Assembly (NCBI RefSeq): GCF_015355785.1
Contig: NZ_JADKYW010000003.1
Location: 248,001 to 312,000, forward strand
Direction: 5' to 3'
DNA from: Arthrobacter gandavensis
GTDB lineage: Bacteria > Actinomycetota > Actinomycetes > Actinomycetales > Micrococcaceae
DNA length: 64,000 nucleotides
Shown: one piece after another, positions 54,620 through 63,840 of the stretch
Numbering within the stretch: the first letter of the stretch is position 1
Layout: each line of letters starts with the position of its first letter
Made by a program: the position numbers and the translations under genes
Notes under the pieces: model-generated
What the model was told of the DNA's origin: nothing
Database searches by the model: none
The model's input: only the letters and a program-made list of their open reading frames with translations

Positions 54620-55204
54620 TCAGGCTCCGCCGTGGAATTTCTGCTGCGCTGCCAGCAACCCCTCGGAAAGCAGCAGCTCAACGGCGTCCGCGCCGTCGGA
54701 AACCAAGAAGGGCAGCTCCTTGGATTCAGCGGTTCCAAAGTTCTTCAGGACCCAGTCCGCGGTGTCCATCCGGCCGGGTGGACGGCCCACGCCAACGCGC
54801 ACCCGAAGGTAGTCCTTGGTGCCCAGGGCCTTGCTGATGTCCCGCAGTCCGTTGTGTCCGCCTTCTCCGCCGCCGAGCTTGAGCTTGACCGAGTTGAAGG
54901 GAATGTCGATCTCGTCATGTACCGCCACGACGTTCTCCGGCCCGATCCCGTAGAAACGTGCCAGCGCCGAAACCGGACCGCCGGAGAGGTTCATGTAGGT
55001 GAGCGGCTTGGCCAGGATAACGCGCGGACCGCCGATCCCGAGCCGTCCCTCGGCAACCTCGGCCCGCGACTTGTGCGACTTAAAGCTGCCGCCCATGCGG
55101 GACGCCAGCTCGTCGAGGACCATCTGGCCCACATTGTGCCGGTTACGGCTGTAGCCGGGCCCGGGATTCCCGAGCCCGGCTACAAGCCAGGTATTGCTGG
55201 TCAA
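54620..55204 (-). CDS. pth: peptidyl-tRNA hydrolase
   Basis: 194-aa enzyme that frees tRNA from stalled peptidyl-tRNA. The family core is complete: LVAGLGNPGPGYSRNRHNVG with the catalytic His, KPLTYMNLSGGPV, VHDEIDIPF with the catalytic Asp, and GGGEGGHNGLRDI. The start is TTG at 55202-55204, six bases after the rplY stop; GAGG lies 12 bases upstream. It follows rplY, as in many actinobacteria. Confidence 0.96.
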   Translation of the reverse strand: MTSNTWLVAGLGNPGPGYSRNRHNVGQMVLDELASRMGGSFKSHKSRAEVAEGRLGIGGPRVILAKPLTYMNLSGGPVSALARFYGIGPENVVAVHDEIDIPFNSVKLKLGGGEGGHNGLRDISKALGTKDYLRVRVGVGRPPGRMDTADWVLKNFGTAESKELPFLVSDGADAVELLLSEGLLAAQQKFHGGA

Positions 55205-55210
55205 AAAGGA

Positions 55211-55807
55211 CTACGCCTCTTCGGAAGCTGCCGGAGCAGCTTCTTCTTCGCCTGCGCCCAAATCCTGGACCGTGGACTCGGAGATGTTGATGACCATGGT
55301 CTCGGGATCAAGCAGCAGCTCTACTCCGGCCGGCAGTCCGAGGTCCTTGGCGAAGATGTGCTCGCCGGCCGTGCGGCCTTCGATGCTGACCGTGATGGTC
55401 TCCGGCAGGTTGGTGGCGTCCGCGGACACCAGGACGGTGTTCGCTTCCTGGTTGAAGACGAAGGAACCCGGGGCGAGCTCACCCTCGACGTGGACGTTGA
55501 CTTCAACTTCAACCTTCTCGCCCTTGCGGACGGTCAGGAGGTCGATGTGCTCGATGATCTGCTTGATCGGATCGCGCTGGATGTCCTTGGCCAGGGCCAG
55601 GTGGCCTTCGCCGTCGACATCGATGTCCAGCAGGGCGTTCGGTGTGCGGACGGCCAGCGTGGTTTCGCGGGCGGGCAGCAGGATGTGCAGGACATCGGCG
55701 CCGTGGCCGTAGATGACTGCGGGGATCTTGCCGGCTGCGCGGGCCTTGCGGGCTGCACCCTTGCCGAAGTCGGTGCGGGTGGTGGCTGCGAGCTTCTGCT
55801 CAGACAT
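55211..55807 (-). CDS. rplY: 50S ribosomal protein L25 / general stress protein Ctc
   Basis: 198-aa long-form L25 (Ctc type) binding 5S rRNA. The N-terminal L25 domain (about 1-90) contains DFGKGAARKARAAGKIPAVI and YGHGADVLHILLPARE; a C-terminal TL5-like beta domain (about 95-180) follows, then an acidic Glu/Ala tail. The ATG is preceded by AGGAG. Downstream gene pth starts six bases after the stop. Confidence 0.95.
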   Translation of the reverse strand: MSEQKLAATTRTDFGKGAARKARAAGKIPAVIYGHGADVLHILLPARETTLAVRTPNALLDIDVDGEGHLALAKDIQRDPIKQIIEHIDLLTVRKGEKVEVEVNVHVEGELAPGSFVFNQEANTVLVSADATNLPETITVSIEGRTAGEHIFAKDLGLPAGVELLLDPETMVINISESTVQDLGAGEEEAAPAASEEA

Positions 55808-56122
55808 TGCTAACTCCTGTGATGGTTCTTCCGGGATTTAAGTTGCCTATTCGGCGCCGGTATCGGAACGAACCAGCTGCATCATCCGCATCCTGAGGAG
55901 GACCCGTGCAGTTGAGAAGTTGCCAGCCACCGTCGATAACGGAGGTCCACCGGGAAATTCCGGGGGCCTCCCTCGCCTAGGCATCGGAGACAATGTTACC
56001 AGCTTCCCGGCGTCGGGCATTCCATTCCCCCCCAGCACCCCCCGACCGCCGAAAGGGCAGTTACGGCCCGTATCAGAGCTGAAACGAGCCGCAACTGCCC
56101 TCTCGATGGAGGCGGGAAAAAA
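55808..56122. other. 315-bp gap: prs terminator and rplY 5' region
   Basis: On the prs side lies the hairpin at 56054-56101. On the rplY side lies an imperfect inverted repeat (GGAGG/CCTCC arms, 55941-55971) in the probable 5' UTR, and AGGAG before rplY. No ORF looks real, so rplY-pth probably has its own promoter here. Confidence 0.5.
56054..56101 (-). terminator. terminator of prs
   Basis: AGGGCAGTT (56054-56062) pairs with AACTGCCCT (56093-56101), continued by the inner pairs CGGC/GCCG and TCAG/CTGA. It starts 22 bp after the prs stop on the minus strand; only a short T-run follows. Confidence 0.7.
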
Positions 56123-57106
56123 CTATGCCTTGCCGTCGAAGAGGCTCGTTACGGAGCCGTCTTCGAATACCTCGCGGACCGCGCGGGCAATCAGCGGGGC
56201 GATCGAGAGCACGGTCAGCTGCTCGAAGCGCTTGTTGACCGGGATCGGCAGCGTGTTGGTAACTACGACTTCGCGGGCACCGGACTCGGCCAGGGTACGT
56301 GCGGCCGGATCGGAGAACACGGCGTGGGTCGCGGCGATGATCACGTCCTTTGCGCCGGCTTCCTTGAGCACGCGCACGGCGCCCGCGATTGTTCCGCCGG
56401 TGTCGATCATGTCATCGATCAGGACGCAGGTGCGGCCTTCGATCTGGCCCACAACCTGCTTGGAGACAGCCTGGTTGGGCACGGTCAGGTCGCGGCTCTT
56501 GTGCACGAAGGCCAGCGGAGCGCCGCCCAGGCGCTCGGCCCACTGCTCGGCGACGCGGACGCGGCCGGTATCCGGGGAGACAACGGTGACATTCGAAACG
56601 TCAACACGGGTCCGGATGTAATCGGCCAGCAGCGGGATTGCCATCAGGTGGTCCACCGGCCCGTCGAAGAAGCCCTGGATCTGCGAGGTGTGCAGGTCAA
56701 CGCTCATGATGCGGTCCGCGCCTGCGGTCTTGTAGAGATCGGCAACCAGGCGGGCGGAGATCGGCTCGCGGCCGCGGCCCTTCTTGTCCTGGCGGGCGTA
56801 CGGGTAGAACGGAGAAACGACGGTGATGCGCTGGGCCGAAGCACGCTTGAGCGCATCGATCATGATGAGCTGTTCCATCAGCCAGTTGTTCAGCGGTGCG
56901 GGGTGGGCCTGGATGACGAAGACGTCCTTGCCGCGGACGCTCTCTCCGGGACGCACGTAGATCTCGCCGTTGGCAAAGTCATAGGCAGCGAGGGGCAGCA
57001 GTTCCGTGTCGAGGCATTTGGCCACTTCCTCCGCCAGCTCAGGGTGTGCCCGTCCCGTGGCTAGGACAAGCCTTTTTTCACCTTGTGCGGTGATTACGCT
57101 GCTCAT
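56123..57106 (-). CDS. prs: ribose-phosphate pyrophosphokinase
   Basis: 327-aa PRPP synthase, making PRPP from ribose 5-phosphate and ATP for nucleotide, His and Trp synthesis. The PRPP-binding loop VLIDDMIDTGGTIAGA, the ATP region RQDKKGRGREPISARLVADL and the metal-binding MSVDLHTSQIQGFF are present. The ATG overlaps the glmU stop by four bases, so the two are translationally coupled, as in other actinobacteria. Confidence 0.97.
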   Translation of the reverse strand: MSSVITAQGEKRLVLATGRAHPELAEEVAKCLDTELLPLAAYDFANGEIYVRPGESVRGKDVFVIQAHPAPLNNWLMEQLIMIDALKRASAQRITVVSPFYPYARQDKKGRGREPISARLVADLYKTAGADRIMSVDLHTSQIQGFFDGPVDHLMAIPLLADYIRTRVDVSNVTVVSPDTGRVRVAEQWAERLGGAPLAFVHKSRDLTVPNQAVSKQVVGQIEGRTCVLIDDMIDTGGTIAGAVRVLKEAGAKDVIIAATHAVFSDPAARTLAESGAREVVVTNTLPIPVNKRFEQLTVLSIAPLIARAVREVFEDGSVTSLFDGKA

Positions 57107-58620
57107 GACTGTTCGCTTTCTCGCGTGGGGTTATCAGTACCGGAGAGGGAAGTCTGTGTCTGGGCGCGCTCTGCGGCCTCGGCTGCAGCGGAACCGGGGC
57201 GGTTTGCCGACACCCAGTTTTCGAGGTTGCGCTGGGGTGCCACGCTGATGGCCAGCGAGCCCGCCGGAACGTCCTTGCGGATCACTGTTCCAGCTCCACT
57301 GTACGCCCCGTCCCCCACCGTAACGGGCGCCACATACATGTTGTCACTGCCCATGCGCACGTGCGAACCGACCGTGGTGTGGTGCTTCTTTTCGCCGTCG
57401 TAGTTCACGAAGACCGAGGCAGCGCCGATGTTCGAGTGCTCGCCGATGGTGGCGTCCCCCACGTAGGAGAGATGCGGAACCTTGGATCCGGTGCCGATCT
57501 GCGCGTTCTTTGTCTCAACGAAAGTGCCGATCTTCCCGTGCTCACCAAGCTGTGTGCCCGGGCGCAGGTAGGCAAAGGGCCCGACGTCGGCGCCCGCGCC
57601 GATCACGGAGTCGGATCCGTGCGTGCGGATCACCTTCGCGCCCTCGCCGATGACCACGTTGGTGAGGGTCGTGTCCGGGCCGACGACGGCGTCGCGCGCC
57701 ACCGCGGTGGTGCCGTGCAGCTGGGTGCCGGGCAGGACGGTGACGTCTTCGTCCAGGGTGACGGTTGAGTCGATCCAGGTGGTGGCTGGATCCACGATGG
57801 TGACGCCGGCCCGCATCCAGCGGATCAGGCTGCGGCGGTTGTGTTCGGCGTTCAGCGCCGCGAGCTGTACGCGGTCATTGGCGCCTTCGACCTGCCACTG
57901 GTCCGTGGTCTCGACCGCAGCGACGCGTCCGCCGGCGGCCCGGGCAATGGCCAGGACATCGGTCAGGTACATCTCGCCCTGGGCATTGTCGGTGCTGACC
58001 CGGGACAGGGCAGAGCGGAGCACTGCGGCATCGAAGGCGTAGATTCCCGAGTTGATTTCGTTCACGGCAAGCTGCTCGGCAGTGGCATCCTTCTGCTCAA
58101 CGATGCCTGTGACGGTTCCGTCCCCGGCCCGGAGCACCCGGCCGTAGCCGGTAGGGTCCGCGACCCGCGCGGTGAGCACGGTGGCCGCGTTGGAGTCCAC
58201 GTTGTGCACGGCAACCAGCTCGCGCAGGGTGCCTGCTTCCAGCAGCGGCACATCACCGTAGGTCACCACGACGGTTCCCTCCAGCGGGGTCAGGGCGTCA
58301 ATGGCTTCCACTGCGGCCTGGACGGCGCGGCCGGTACCGGGAACCTCGTCCTGGTCCACGATCATGGCGCCGGGCATCAGCGAGGCAATGTGGCCTGCCA
58401 CCGTTTCGCGTTCGTGGCGGACAACGACGGCGAGGGTGCGCGGGTGCAATGCGTCCGCAGCGTTCAGGGCGTGGCCCACCATGGAGATGCCGCCCACGAG
58501 GTGGAGGATCTTCGGGGTACGGGATTTCATTCGGGTGCCCGCGCCGGCTGCCAGGACGATGACCGCAGCTGGTGCGGCGGATTCGATCGGTCCGGTTCCC
58601 TGCGTATCCTGCATGCTCAC
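57103..58620 (-). CDS. glmU: bifunctional GlmU (GlcN-1-P acetyltransferase / GlcNAc-1-P uridyltransferase)
   Basis: 505-aa enzyme making UDP-GlcNAc for peptidoglycan. The N-terminal uridyltransferase (about 1-250) has VIVLAAGAGTRMKSRTPKIL, TYGDVPLLEAGTL and NEINSGIYAF. The C-terminal left-handed beta-helix (about 260-470) has hexapeptide repeats and the acetyltransferase site RPGTQLGEHGKIGTFVETKN. A 35-residue polar tail follows. The GTG at 58618-58620 has AGGAG nine bases upstream; ATG 58614 is the alternative. Confidence 0.96.
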   Translation of the reverse strand: MSMQDTQGTGPIESAAPAAVIVLAAGAGTRMKSRTPKILHLVGGISMVGHALNAADALHPRTLAVVVRHERETVAGHIASLMPGAMIVDQDEVPGTGRAVQAAVEAIDALTPLEGTVVVTYGDVPLLEAGTLRELVAVHNVDSNAATVLTARVADPTGYGRVLRAGDGTVTGIVEQKDATAEQLAVNEINSGIYAFDAAVLRSALSRVSTDNAQGEMYLTDVLAIARAAGGRVAAVETTDQWQVEGANDRVQLAALNAEHNRRSLIRWMRAGVTIVDPATTWIDSTVTLDEDVTVLPGTQLHGTTAVARDAVVGPDTTLTNVVIGEGAKVIRTHGSDSVIGAGADVGPFAYLRPGTQLGEHGKIGTFVETKNAQIGTGSKVPHLSYVGDATIGEHSNIGAASVFVNYDGEKKHHTTVGSHVRMGSDNMYVAPVTVGDGAYSGAGTVIRKDVPAGSLAISVAPQRNLENWVSANRPGSAAAEAAERAQTQTSLSGTDNPTRESEQS

Positions 58621-58697
58621 GAAAATGCGCTCCTACACGTCGTCCGGCCACGGCACCGGGGCAGTTCCGAGCCAGTCGCGCGGCTGCTTCCCAGCGT

Positions 58698-58768
58698 TCC
58701 GCCCATAGGATTCGAACCTATACTCCACGGCTCCAAAGGCCGGGGTGCTGCCGTTACACCAGGGCGGA
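58698..58768 (-). tRNA. tRNA-Gln (UUG)
   Basis: A 71-nt gene with a seven-base acceptor stem TCCGCCC/GGGCGGA, a D arm GTG..CAC, an anticodon loop CTTTGGA giving anticodon TTG, and a T arm ATAGG-TTCGAAT-CCTAT. One C-T mismatch lies at the top of the anticodon stem. CCA is not encoded. It is adjacent to glmU, a common place for tRNA-Gln in actinobacteria. Confidence 0.9.
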
Positions 58769-58872
58769 AAATGTGTGGCTGATGCCGCACACAAGAGTCC
58801 AGTTTGCCATGCCTGAACCCCGCTCCGCGACTCGGTGTACGGCCGGCCCGCGGGCCGGCGCGCGCCAGTGCG

Positions 58873-58887
58873 TAGACTGGGACGGTG
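58873..58887 (+). promoter_or_regulatory. candidate leaderless start of the TetR-Nudix gene
   Basis: TAGACT (58873-58878) is a good -10, and the GTG at 58885 begins seven bases after it, where transcription would start. No SD is visible, so leaderless translation is likely. Confidence 0.4.
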
Positions 58888-59979
58888 GCGAGAATAACAA
58901 CGGCGCGGTCACGGCCGCGTATGACAGGAGTCCAGCGGCGGGCCCAGCTGATCGGCGTCGCCCGCTCCCTTTTCGCCCTGCGGGGACTTGAAGGCGCAAC
59001 CATCGAGGACATTGCCGCAGGGGCCGGCGTGTCCAAACCTGTGGTCTACGAACACTTCGGTTCCAAGGAAGCCCTGTACACCGAGGTAGTGGACACCGAA
59101 TTTGACCGGCTGCTGGCGGCCATCACCCAGGCCCTGGGCGCTGAGGCGGGACCCCGTGTGCTGCTTGAGCGGGCCGCCTACTCGCTGCTCGACTACATCG
59201 AGAACCACACGGACGGTTTCCGGATCCTGGTCCGGGACGCTCCGCCGTCGCAGCCCGAAGGCACGTTCTCAACCCTGCTCTCCCGGATCGCCGCGGACGT
59301 TGAGCACATCCTCGCCAAGGAATTCAGCAGCCGCGGCCTGAGCGCCGAGGTTGGCGGAATGTACGCCCAGATGCTGGTGGGCATGGTCGCCATGACCGGC
59401 CAGTGGTGGCTGGATGCCCGCACCCCGGACAAGGCCACCGTGGCGGCGCATCTGGTGAACCTCTCCTGGAACGGCCTGACCGGCCTGCAGAAGGATCCGG
59501 CGCTGGGGTACATCCCGGGCGGCGGAGCGCCGCTGGTGCTGACACTCTCCGCAGTCCTGGTCCGGGACTCGGACGGGCGCATCCTGCTGGTCCGCAAGCG
59601 CGGCACGCGAAAGTTCATGCAGCCCGGCGGCAAGCTGGAGGCCGGCGAGGACTTCCGCGGCGCGGCTGCCCGCGAGGTCAACGAGGAGCTTGGACTCGCC
59701 GTGGCTCCGGGAGAACTCACGGACATCGGCCACTGGTACGGGCCTGCCGCCAATGAGGCCAACACCTTCATCGACGCAGGACTGTTCGCCCTCAGCCTTG
59801 CGGGCCCCCGCGGGGCGGGCGGCGCCGTCGTTCCCCGGGCCGCCGCTGAGATCGAGGAGATGCTGTGGCTCACCCCGGCCGAAGCGTTGGCACGCACCGA
59901 CATTTCGCCGCTGCTGCGCGACCACGTGCTCCCGGAGCTGCTGGCCGCCGAAAGCCAGGCCGCCGGCGTCGACAGCTAG
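58885..59979 (+). CDS. TetR-family regulator fused to a Nudix hydrolase
   Basis: 364-aa protein in one uninterrupted frame. The N-terminal half is a TetR/AcrR regulator: HTH (about 15-62) with VARSLFALRGLEGATIEDIA and KPVVYEHFGSKEALYTEVV, then a helical ligand domain to about 205. The C-terminal half is a Nudix domain (about 215-355) with the Nudix box starting GKLEAGEDFRGAAAREVNEE, all key Glu present. In related genomes these are expected to be two separate genes; here they are joined. An in-frame GTG with GGAG eight bases before it (near 59536) could also give a separate Nudix product. The fusion could tie gene control to a nucleotide ligand; this is inference. Confidence 0.85.
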   Translation: MARITTARSRPRMTGVQRRAQLIGVARSLFALRGLEGATIEDIAAGAGVSKPVVYEHFGSKEALYTEVVDTEFDRLLAAITQALGAEAGPRVLLERAAYSLLDYIENHTDGFRILVRDAPPSQPEGTFSTLLSRIAADVEHILAKEFSSRGLSAEVGGMYAQMLVGMVAMTGQWWLDARTPDKATVAAHLVNLSWNGLTGLQKDPALGYIPGGGAPLVLTLSAVLVRDSDGRILLVRKRGTRKFMQPGGKLEAGEDFRGAAAREVNEELGLAVAPGELTDIGHWYGPAANEANTFIDAGLFALSLAGPRGAGGAVVPRAAAEIEEMLWLTPAEALARTDISPLLRDHVLPELLAAESQAAGVDS

Positions 59980-59998
59980 TTCCCCGGCTCCCTGCCAT

Positions 59999-60054
59999 CG
60001 AAATCACAGAAACTGCACGTACCAGCGCTGATACGTGCAGTTTCTGTCATCTCG
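59999..60054. repeat. 56-bp near-palindromic intergenic repeat, copy 2
   Basis: CAGAAACTGCACGTA and TACGTGCAGTTTCTG form a perfect 15-bp dyad around an AGCGCT centre, with imperfect CGaaAT/ATctCG flanks. It has 48 of 56 positions in common with copy 1 at 2693-2748. It lies in the 81-bp gap between the convergent Nudix-fusion and ABC-F genes. Confidence 0.85.
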
Positions 60055-60060
60055 GCGGGA

Positions 60061-61917
60061 TTACTCGAGGATCTCCGAGGCTTCGAGCCACTGCATCTCA
60101 AGTTCTTCCTGCTCGGCGGCGACGGCCTGCAGCTTCGCGTTCAGGTCCGCGAGTACCTCGAAGTCCGGGCTGCCGCCGGCGGTCTCCTTGTTCATCTGCT
60201 CGTGGATCTTCTCCGACTGCCCGGCGAGCTTCGTCAGCTGCCGCTCGATGCGGGTGAGGTCCTTGCGGGCGCTGCGCTTGTCCGCCTCCGAATGGCCGGA
60301 CCCGGCAACCGCCGTGGCGACGGCGCCCGGTGCGGCGTCGGGGCGGGAGGCACCTGCCTGCGCGGCCCGGCTGGCCTGTGAGGAGCTGCCCCCGCCGGCA
60401 CCGGAAGCCAGCGCGGCTTCCCGCAGCTCAAGGTACTGGTCGACGCCGCCGGGCAGGTCCCGCAGCTTGCCGTCGCCGAGCAGCGCCATCTGGGTGTCCG
60501 TGACGCGTTCGAGCAGGTAACGGTCGTGCGAGACGACCACCAGCGTGCCCGGCCAGCCGTCCAGCACGTCTTCCACGGCGGCCAGCGTGTCCGTATCGAG
60601 GTCGTTGGTCGGTTCGTCCAGCATCAGCACGTTCGGCTCCCCCACCAGCAGGCGCAGCAGCTGCAGCCGCCTGCGCTCGCCGCCGGAGAGCTCACGGACC
60701 GGGGTCCACTGCCGCTGGGAGCTGAAGCCCAGCTGCTCCACCAGCTGTCCGGCGGAGAGTTCACGCCCGCCCACGTTGAAGACGCGCTTCTCCTGTTCAA
60801 TCACCTCAATGACCCGCAGGTCCGCCACATCGTCCAGTTCCCGCACTTCCTGGGTCAGCACGGCAGTCTGCACGGTCTTGCCGCGCTTCAGCCGGCCCGA
60901 CGTCGGCTCGACGGTCCCGTTGAGAAGCCGCAGCAGCGTGGTCTTGCCTGCGCCGTTCACGCCCACTATGCCCAGCCGCTGCCCGGGGGCAAGCCGCAGG
61001 GTGATGTTCCGGAAGAGCTGGGTGTCCCCCAGGTCAAGGGAGACGTTCTCCAGGTCCAGGACGTCCTTGCCCAGCCGCGCCGTCGCCATCTTGTTCAGCG
61101 AGAGGGTGTCACGGGGTTCGGGCACGTCGGCAATCAGGGTATTGGCGGCCTCGATGCGGAATTTCGGTTTGGACGTCCGCGCGGGGGCGCCGCGGCGCAG
61201 CCACGCCAGTTCCTTCTTGATCAGCTGCTGCCGCTTGCCCTCAACGACGGCGGCCATCCGGTCCCGCTCGGCACGGGCCAGCACGTAGGCTGCATACCCG
61301 CCGTCAAAGGGCTCAACGACGGCGTCGTGCACCTCCCAGGTCCGGGTGCACACCTCGTCCAGGAACCAGCGGTCGTGGGTGACCACCAGCAGGGCGCCGT
61401 CGGAGGCCCGCCAGCGCTGCTTCAGGTGCCGGGCAAGCCAGGCCACGCCTTCGACGTCGAGGTGGTTGGTGGGCTCGTCAAGCATGATGACGTCGTCGTC
61501 GCCCATCAGCAGCTTGGCCAGGGCCACGCGGCGGCGCTGGCCGCCGGAGAGCGAGGAGACCTGGGCGTTCCAGTCAACTTCCTGCACCAGGCCGCTCATC
61601 ACGTCACGGATCTTCGGGTCCGAGGCCCACTCGTAGTCGGCCGCGTCACCCACGATCGCCTGCCCCACGGTGAGGTCCCCGTCGAGCACGTCCGACTGGT
61701 CCAGGTACCCCACCGTGACATCGCGGCGGCGGGTTACCCGGCCGCTGTCCGCGCTCTGGCGTTCGGCCAGCAGCCGCATCAGCGTGGACTTGCCGTCGCC
61801 GTTGCGGCCCACCATGCCAATCCGGTCCCCCTCATCGAGCCCGAGGGAAACGGAATCGAGGATAGTGCGGGTGCCAAAGGCAATGCTGAGGTTCTCAGCG
61901 CCAAGCAGGTGTGCCAA
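60061..61917 (-). CDS. ABC-F family ATPase (Uup/EttA-like)
   Basis: 618-aa tandem ABC protein without membrane domains. Two cassettes are present: Walker A GRNGDGKST (about 37-45) with SLSGGQRRRVALAKLLMGDD, and Walker A GVNGAGKTT (about 317-325) with ELSGGERRRLQLLRLL. Between them lies the ABC-F linker (about 230-290); a C-terminal extension (about 540-618) with a coiled coil is typical of Uup. These proteins act on the ribosome or bind branched DNA rather than transport. It lies 23 bp downstream of ispE, so the two may share an mRNA. Confidence 0.93.
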   Translation of the reverse strand: MAHLLGAENLSIAFGTRTILDSVSLGLDEGDRIGMVGRNGDGKSTLMRLLAERQSADSGRVTRRRDVTVGYLDQSDVLDGDLTVGQAIVGDAADYEWASDPKIRDVMSGLVQEVDWNAQVSSLSGGQRRRVALAKLLMGDDDVIMLDEPTNHLDVEGVAWLARHLKQRWRASDGALLVVTHDRWFLDEVCTRTWEVHDAVVEPFDGGYAAYVLARAERDRMAAVVEGKRQQLIKKELAWLRRGAPARTSKPKFRIEAANTLIADVPEPRDTLSLNKMATARLGKDVLDLENVSLDLGDTQLFRNITLRLAPGQRLGIVGVNGAGKTTLLRLLNGTVEPTSGRLKRGKTVQTAVLTQEVRELDDVADLRVIEVIEQEKRVFNVGGRELSAGQLVEQLGFSSQRQWTPVRELSGGERRRLQLLRLLVGEPNVLMLDEPTNDLDTDTLAAVEDVLDGWPGTLVVVSHDRYLLERVTDTQMALLGDGKLRDLPGGVDQYLELREAALASGAGGGSSSQASRAAQAGASRPDAAPGAVATAVAGSGHSEADKRSARKDLTRIERQLTKLAGQSEKIHEQMNKETAGGSPDFEVLADLNAKLQAVAAEQEELEMQWLEASEILE

Positions 61918-61940
61918 TCGGAGCTACTTTCGTCGGTGGT

Positions 61941-62912
61941 TCAGGTTTTGCTGGCTGTGGGCTGCGCCCCGGCAACAGGGCCGTGGACGGCCAGAGCATT
62001 GTGCCCCTCGGACCGCAGGGCGGCTTCGAGACGGGCGGCGGACACGGCGTCCGCGGCCAGGAAGGCGAGGGTGGGACCGGATCCGGAAACGATTCCGGCC
62101 AAAGCACCGAGGGCGCGTCCCCTGTCCAGGACAGGCACCAGCTCCGGGGAGAGCAACAGGGCCGCGGGCTGGAGGTCATTGGAGATAACGTCCGCCAGTG
62201 CCGCAGCGTTCCCGGTGCGCAGCGCCTCGAGCAACCGGGGGTCGGCGGCTTCCGGTTCGGGCGCCGGCGAAGCGCCGGCGGCTTCCGCCTCGGCACGCAG
62301 GGCGTCCAGCCGGCCGTAGACCGCGGGCGTGGACAGTCCTGCCCCGGAGGAGGCCACCAGGACCCAGTGCAGCGGGGCCTGCGCGGGCGCTTCGGTCAGC
62401 AGGTCCCCTACCCCGAGCCCGACGGCGGCGCCGCCTTCCAGCGCGAAGGGCACGTCCGCACCGAGGCGGGCCGCCAGTGAGCTGAGCTCGGCGGCGTCCA
62501 GCCCGGTTTTCCAGAGCAGGTTGCAGGCCAGCAGTGCGGCCGCAGCGTCGGCCGAGCCGCCGCCCATGCCGCCGGCCACCGGAACGCGTTTAGTGATGAT
62601 GAGGTTTACGCCCGGATCCGGAATTCCGGCGTGTTCGGCCAGGGCCGCAGCGGCACGGGCCACCAGGTTGTCCGGTCCCAGGGGAATGCCGGCCACGGGA
62701 ATCTGCAGCGGGCCGCCGCCCGTCACGGACACGGTGATGCCCGGCTGCGGGGCGGCCGCGGCCGTTACGTCCTCGCGAAGGCTCAGGGCCAGGTAGACAC
62801 TCGCCACGGAGTGGTAGCCGTCCGGGCGCAGCGGACCTACCTGCAGGGAAACGTTGATCTTCCCCGGGGCACTGACCGTCACGGATGCCGGGGGCGGGCC
62901 GGAAATGCTCAC
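61941..62912 (-). CDS. ispE: 4-diphosphocytidyl-2-C-methyl-D-erythritol kinase
   Basis: 323-aa GHMP kinase of the MEP isoprenoid pathway, phosphorylating CDP-ME. Motifs: [20 protein letters not shown] at the N-terminus, [15 protein letters not shown] (GHMP ATP loop), [14 protein letters not shown] and [13 protein letters not shown]. The start is GTG at 62910-62912, which overlaps the ksgA stop by four bases (GTGA); the longer open frame upstream is within ksgA. ksgA-ispE coupling is standard in actinobacteria. Confidence 0.95.
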   Translation of the reverse strand: MSISGPPPASVTVSAPGKINVSLQVGPLRPDGYHSVASVYLALSLREDVTAAAAPQPGITVSVTGGGPLQIPVAGIPLGPDNLVARAAAALAEHAGIPDPGVNLIITKRVPVAGGMGGGSADAAAALLACNLLWKTGLDAAELSSLAARLGADVPFALEGGAAVGLGVGDLLTEAPAQAPLHWVLVASSGAGLSTPAVYGRLDALRAEAEAAGASPAPEPEAADPRLLEALRTGNAAALADVISNDLQPAALLLSPELVPVLDRGRALGALAGIVSGSGPTLAFLAADAVSAARLEAALRSEGHNALAVHGPVAGAQPTASKT

Positions 62913-63787
62913 GATGCGGTCTTCGCCTCGGCGATCCGGGTGTACGCGCCGATGTCCAGCACTTCCCCGCGGGCGCTGGGATCCACTCCGGCGGCGCGGA
63001 GGGCGGTTTCGGCAGCGGCGGGGCTGCCGGCCCATCCGGCGAGGGCCGCTCGAAGGGTCTTGCGGCGCTGCGCGAACGCGGCATCGATAACCGCGAAGAC
63101 TTCCTCGCGGGTGGCCGTGGTGGCCGGCGGCTCGTGGCGCTCGAAGCCGACCAGGCCCGAAGCGATCTTCGGAGCCGGCCAGAACACATTCATGCCGATC
63201 ACGCCGGCCTTGCGCATGGTGCCGTACCAGGCTGCCTTGACGGACGGAACACCGTAGGTCTTGGACCCGGGGCGCGCGGCGAGCCGGTCAGCCACCTCGT
63301 CCTGAACCATGACCAGGCCGTGGCGCAGGCTGGGGAACGTTTCAAGCAGGTGCAGCACCACGGGAACGGCAACGTTGTACGGCAGGTTCGCCACCAGGGC
63401 GGTGGGCTGGGCCGGCAGCTCGGTGACGCGCATGGCGTCCGCGAGGACTACGTGCAGGTTCTCCGACTGTTCCGGACGCCACGCCTGCACGGTCTGCGGC
63501 AGGCGTGCGGCCAGGACCGGGTCGATCTCCACTGCCACTACTTCCCTGGCAGCGTCGAGCAGCCCCAGGGTGAGCGAACCGAGGCCGGGCCCCACCTCCA
63601 GGACGGTCTCCCCGGGGTCCACCGAGGCAGCGCTGACGATCCGCCGGATCGTATTTCCGTCGATGACGAAGTTCTGGCCTAGGGTCTTGGTGGGACGTAC
63701 GCCCAGTTCCTCTGCCAGCGCCCGGATATCGGAGGCGCCAAGGAGCGGTTTGGGCCGTGGAACAGGCGCGGAAACAGATTCAGTCAC
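62909..63787 (-). CDS. ksgA: 16S rRNA dimethyladenosine transferase
   Basis: 292-aa SAM-dependent methyltransferase that dimethylates the two conserved adenines near the 3' end of 16S rRNA. SAM motif [20 protein letters not shown], the NxPY motif in [13 protein letters not shown] and the N-terminal [20 protein letters not shown] are present. The start is GTG at 63785-63787. It is first in the ksgA-ispE-ABC-F order. Confidence 0.96.
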   Translation of the reverse strand: MTESVSAPVPRPKPLLGASDIRALAEELGVRPTKTLGQNFVIDGNTIRRIVSAASVDPGETVLEVGPGLGSLTLGLLDAAREVVAVEIDPVLAARLPQTVQAWRPEQSENLHVVLADAMRVTELPAQPTALVANLPYNVAVPVVLHLLETFPSLRHGLVMVQDEVADRLAARPGSKTYGVPSVKAAWYGTMRKAGVIGMNVFWPAPKIASGLVGFERHEPPATTATREEVFAVIDAAFAQRRKTLRAALAGWAGSPAAAETALRAAGVDPSARGEVLDIGAYTRIAEAKTAS

Positions 63788-63799
63788 TGCCTCATACTA
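63785..63799 (-). promoter_or_regulatory. candidate leaderless start of ksgA
   Basis: TAGTAT (minus strand, 63794-63799) is a good -10, and GTG 63785-63787 begins seven bases after it. GAGG just before GTG is too close to act as a normal SD. Confidence 0.4.
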
Positions 63800-63840
63800 G
63801 CGCCCGGCAGGCCCGGTTCCTGAGCCGGCAGGCAAAGCTG

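Noticed and set aside
56324-57064. 246-codon plus-strand frame opposite prs
   Set aside because: Antisense shadow of a highly conserved gene.
58885-59979. Nudix half as an independent gene only
   Set aside because: No stop separates it from the TetR half; an internal GTG is possible but the sequence as given encodes a fusion.
60526-62319. 597-codon plus-strand frame opposite the ABC-F and ispE genes
   Set aside because: Antisense of conserved ABC and GHMP kinase motifs; no SD and no recognisable domain.
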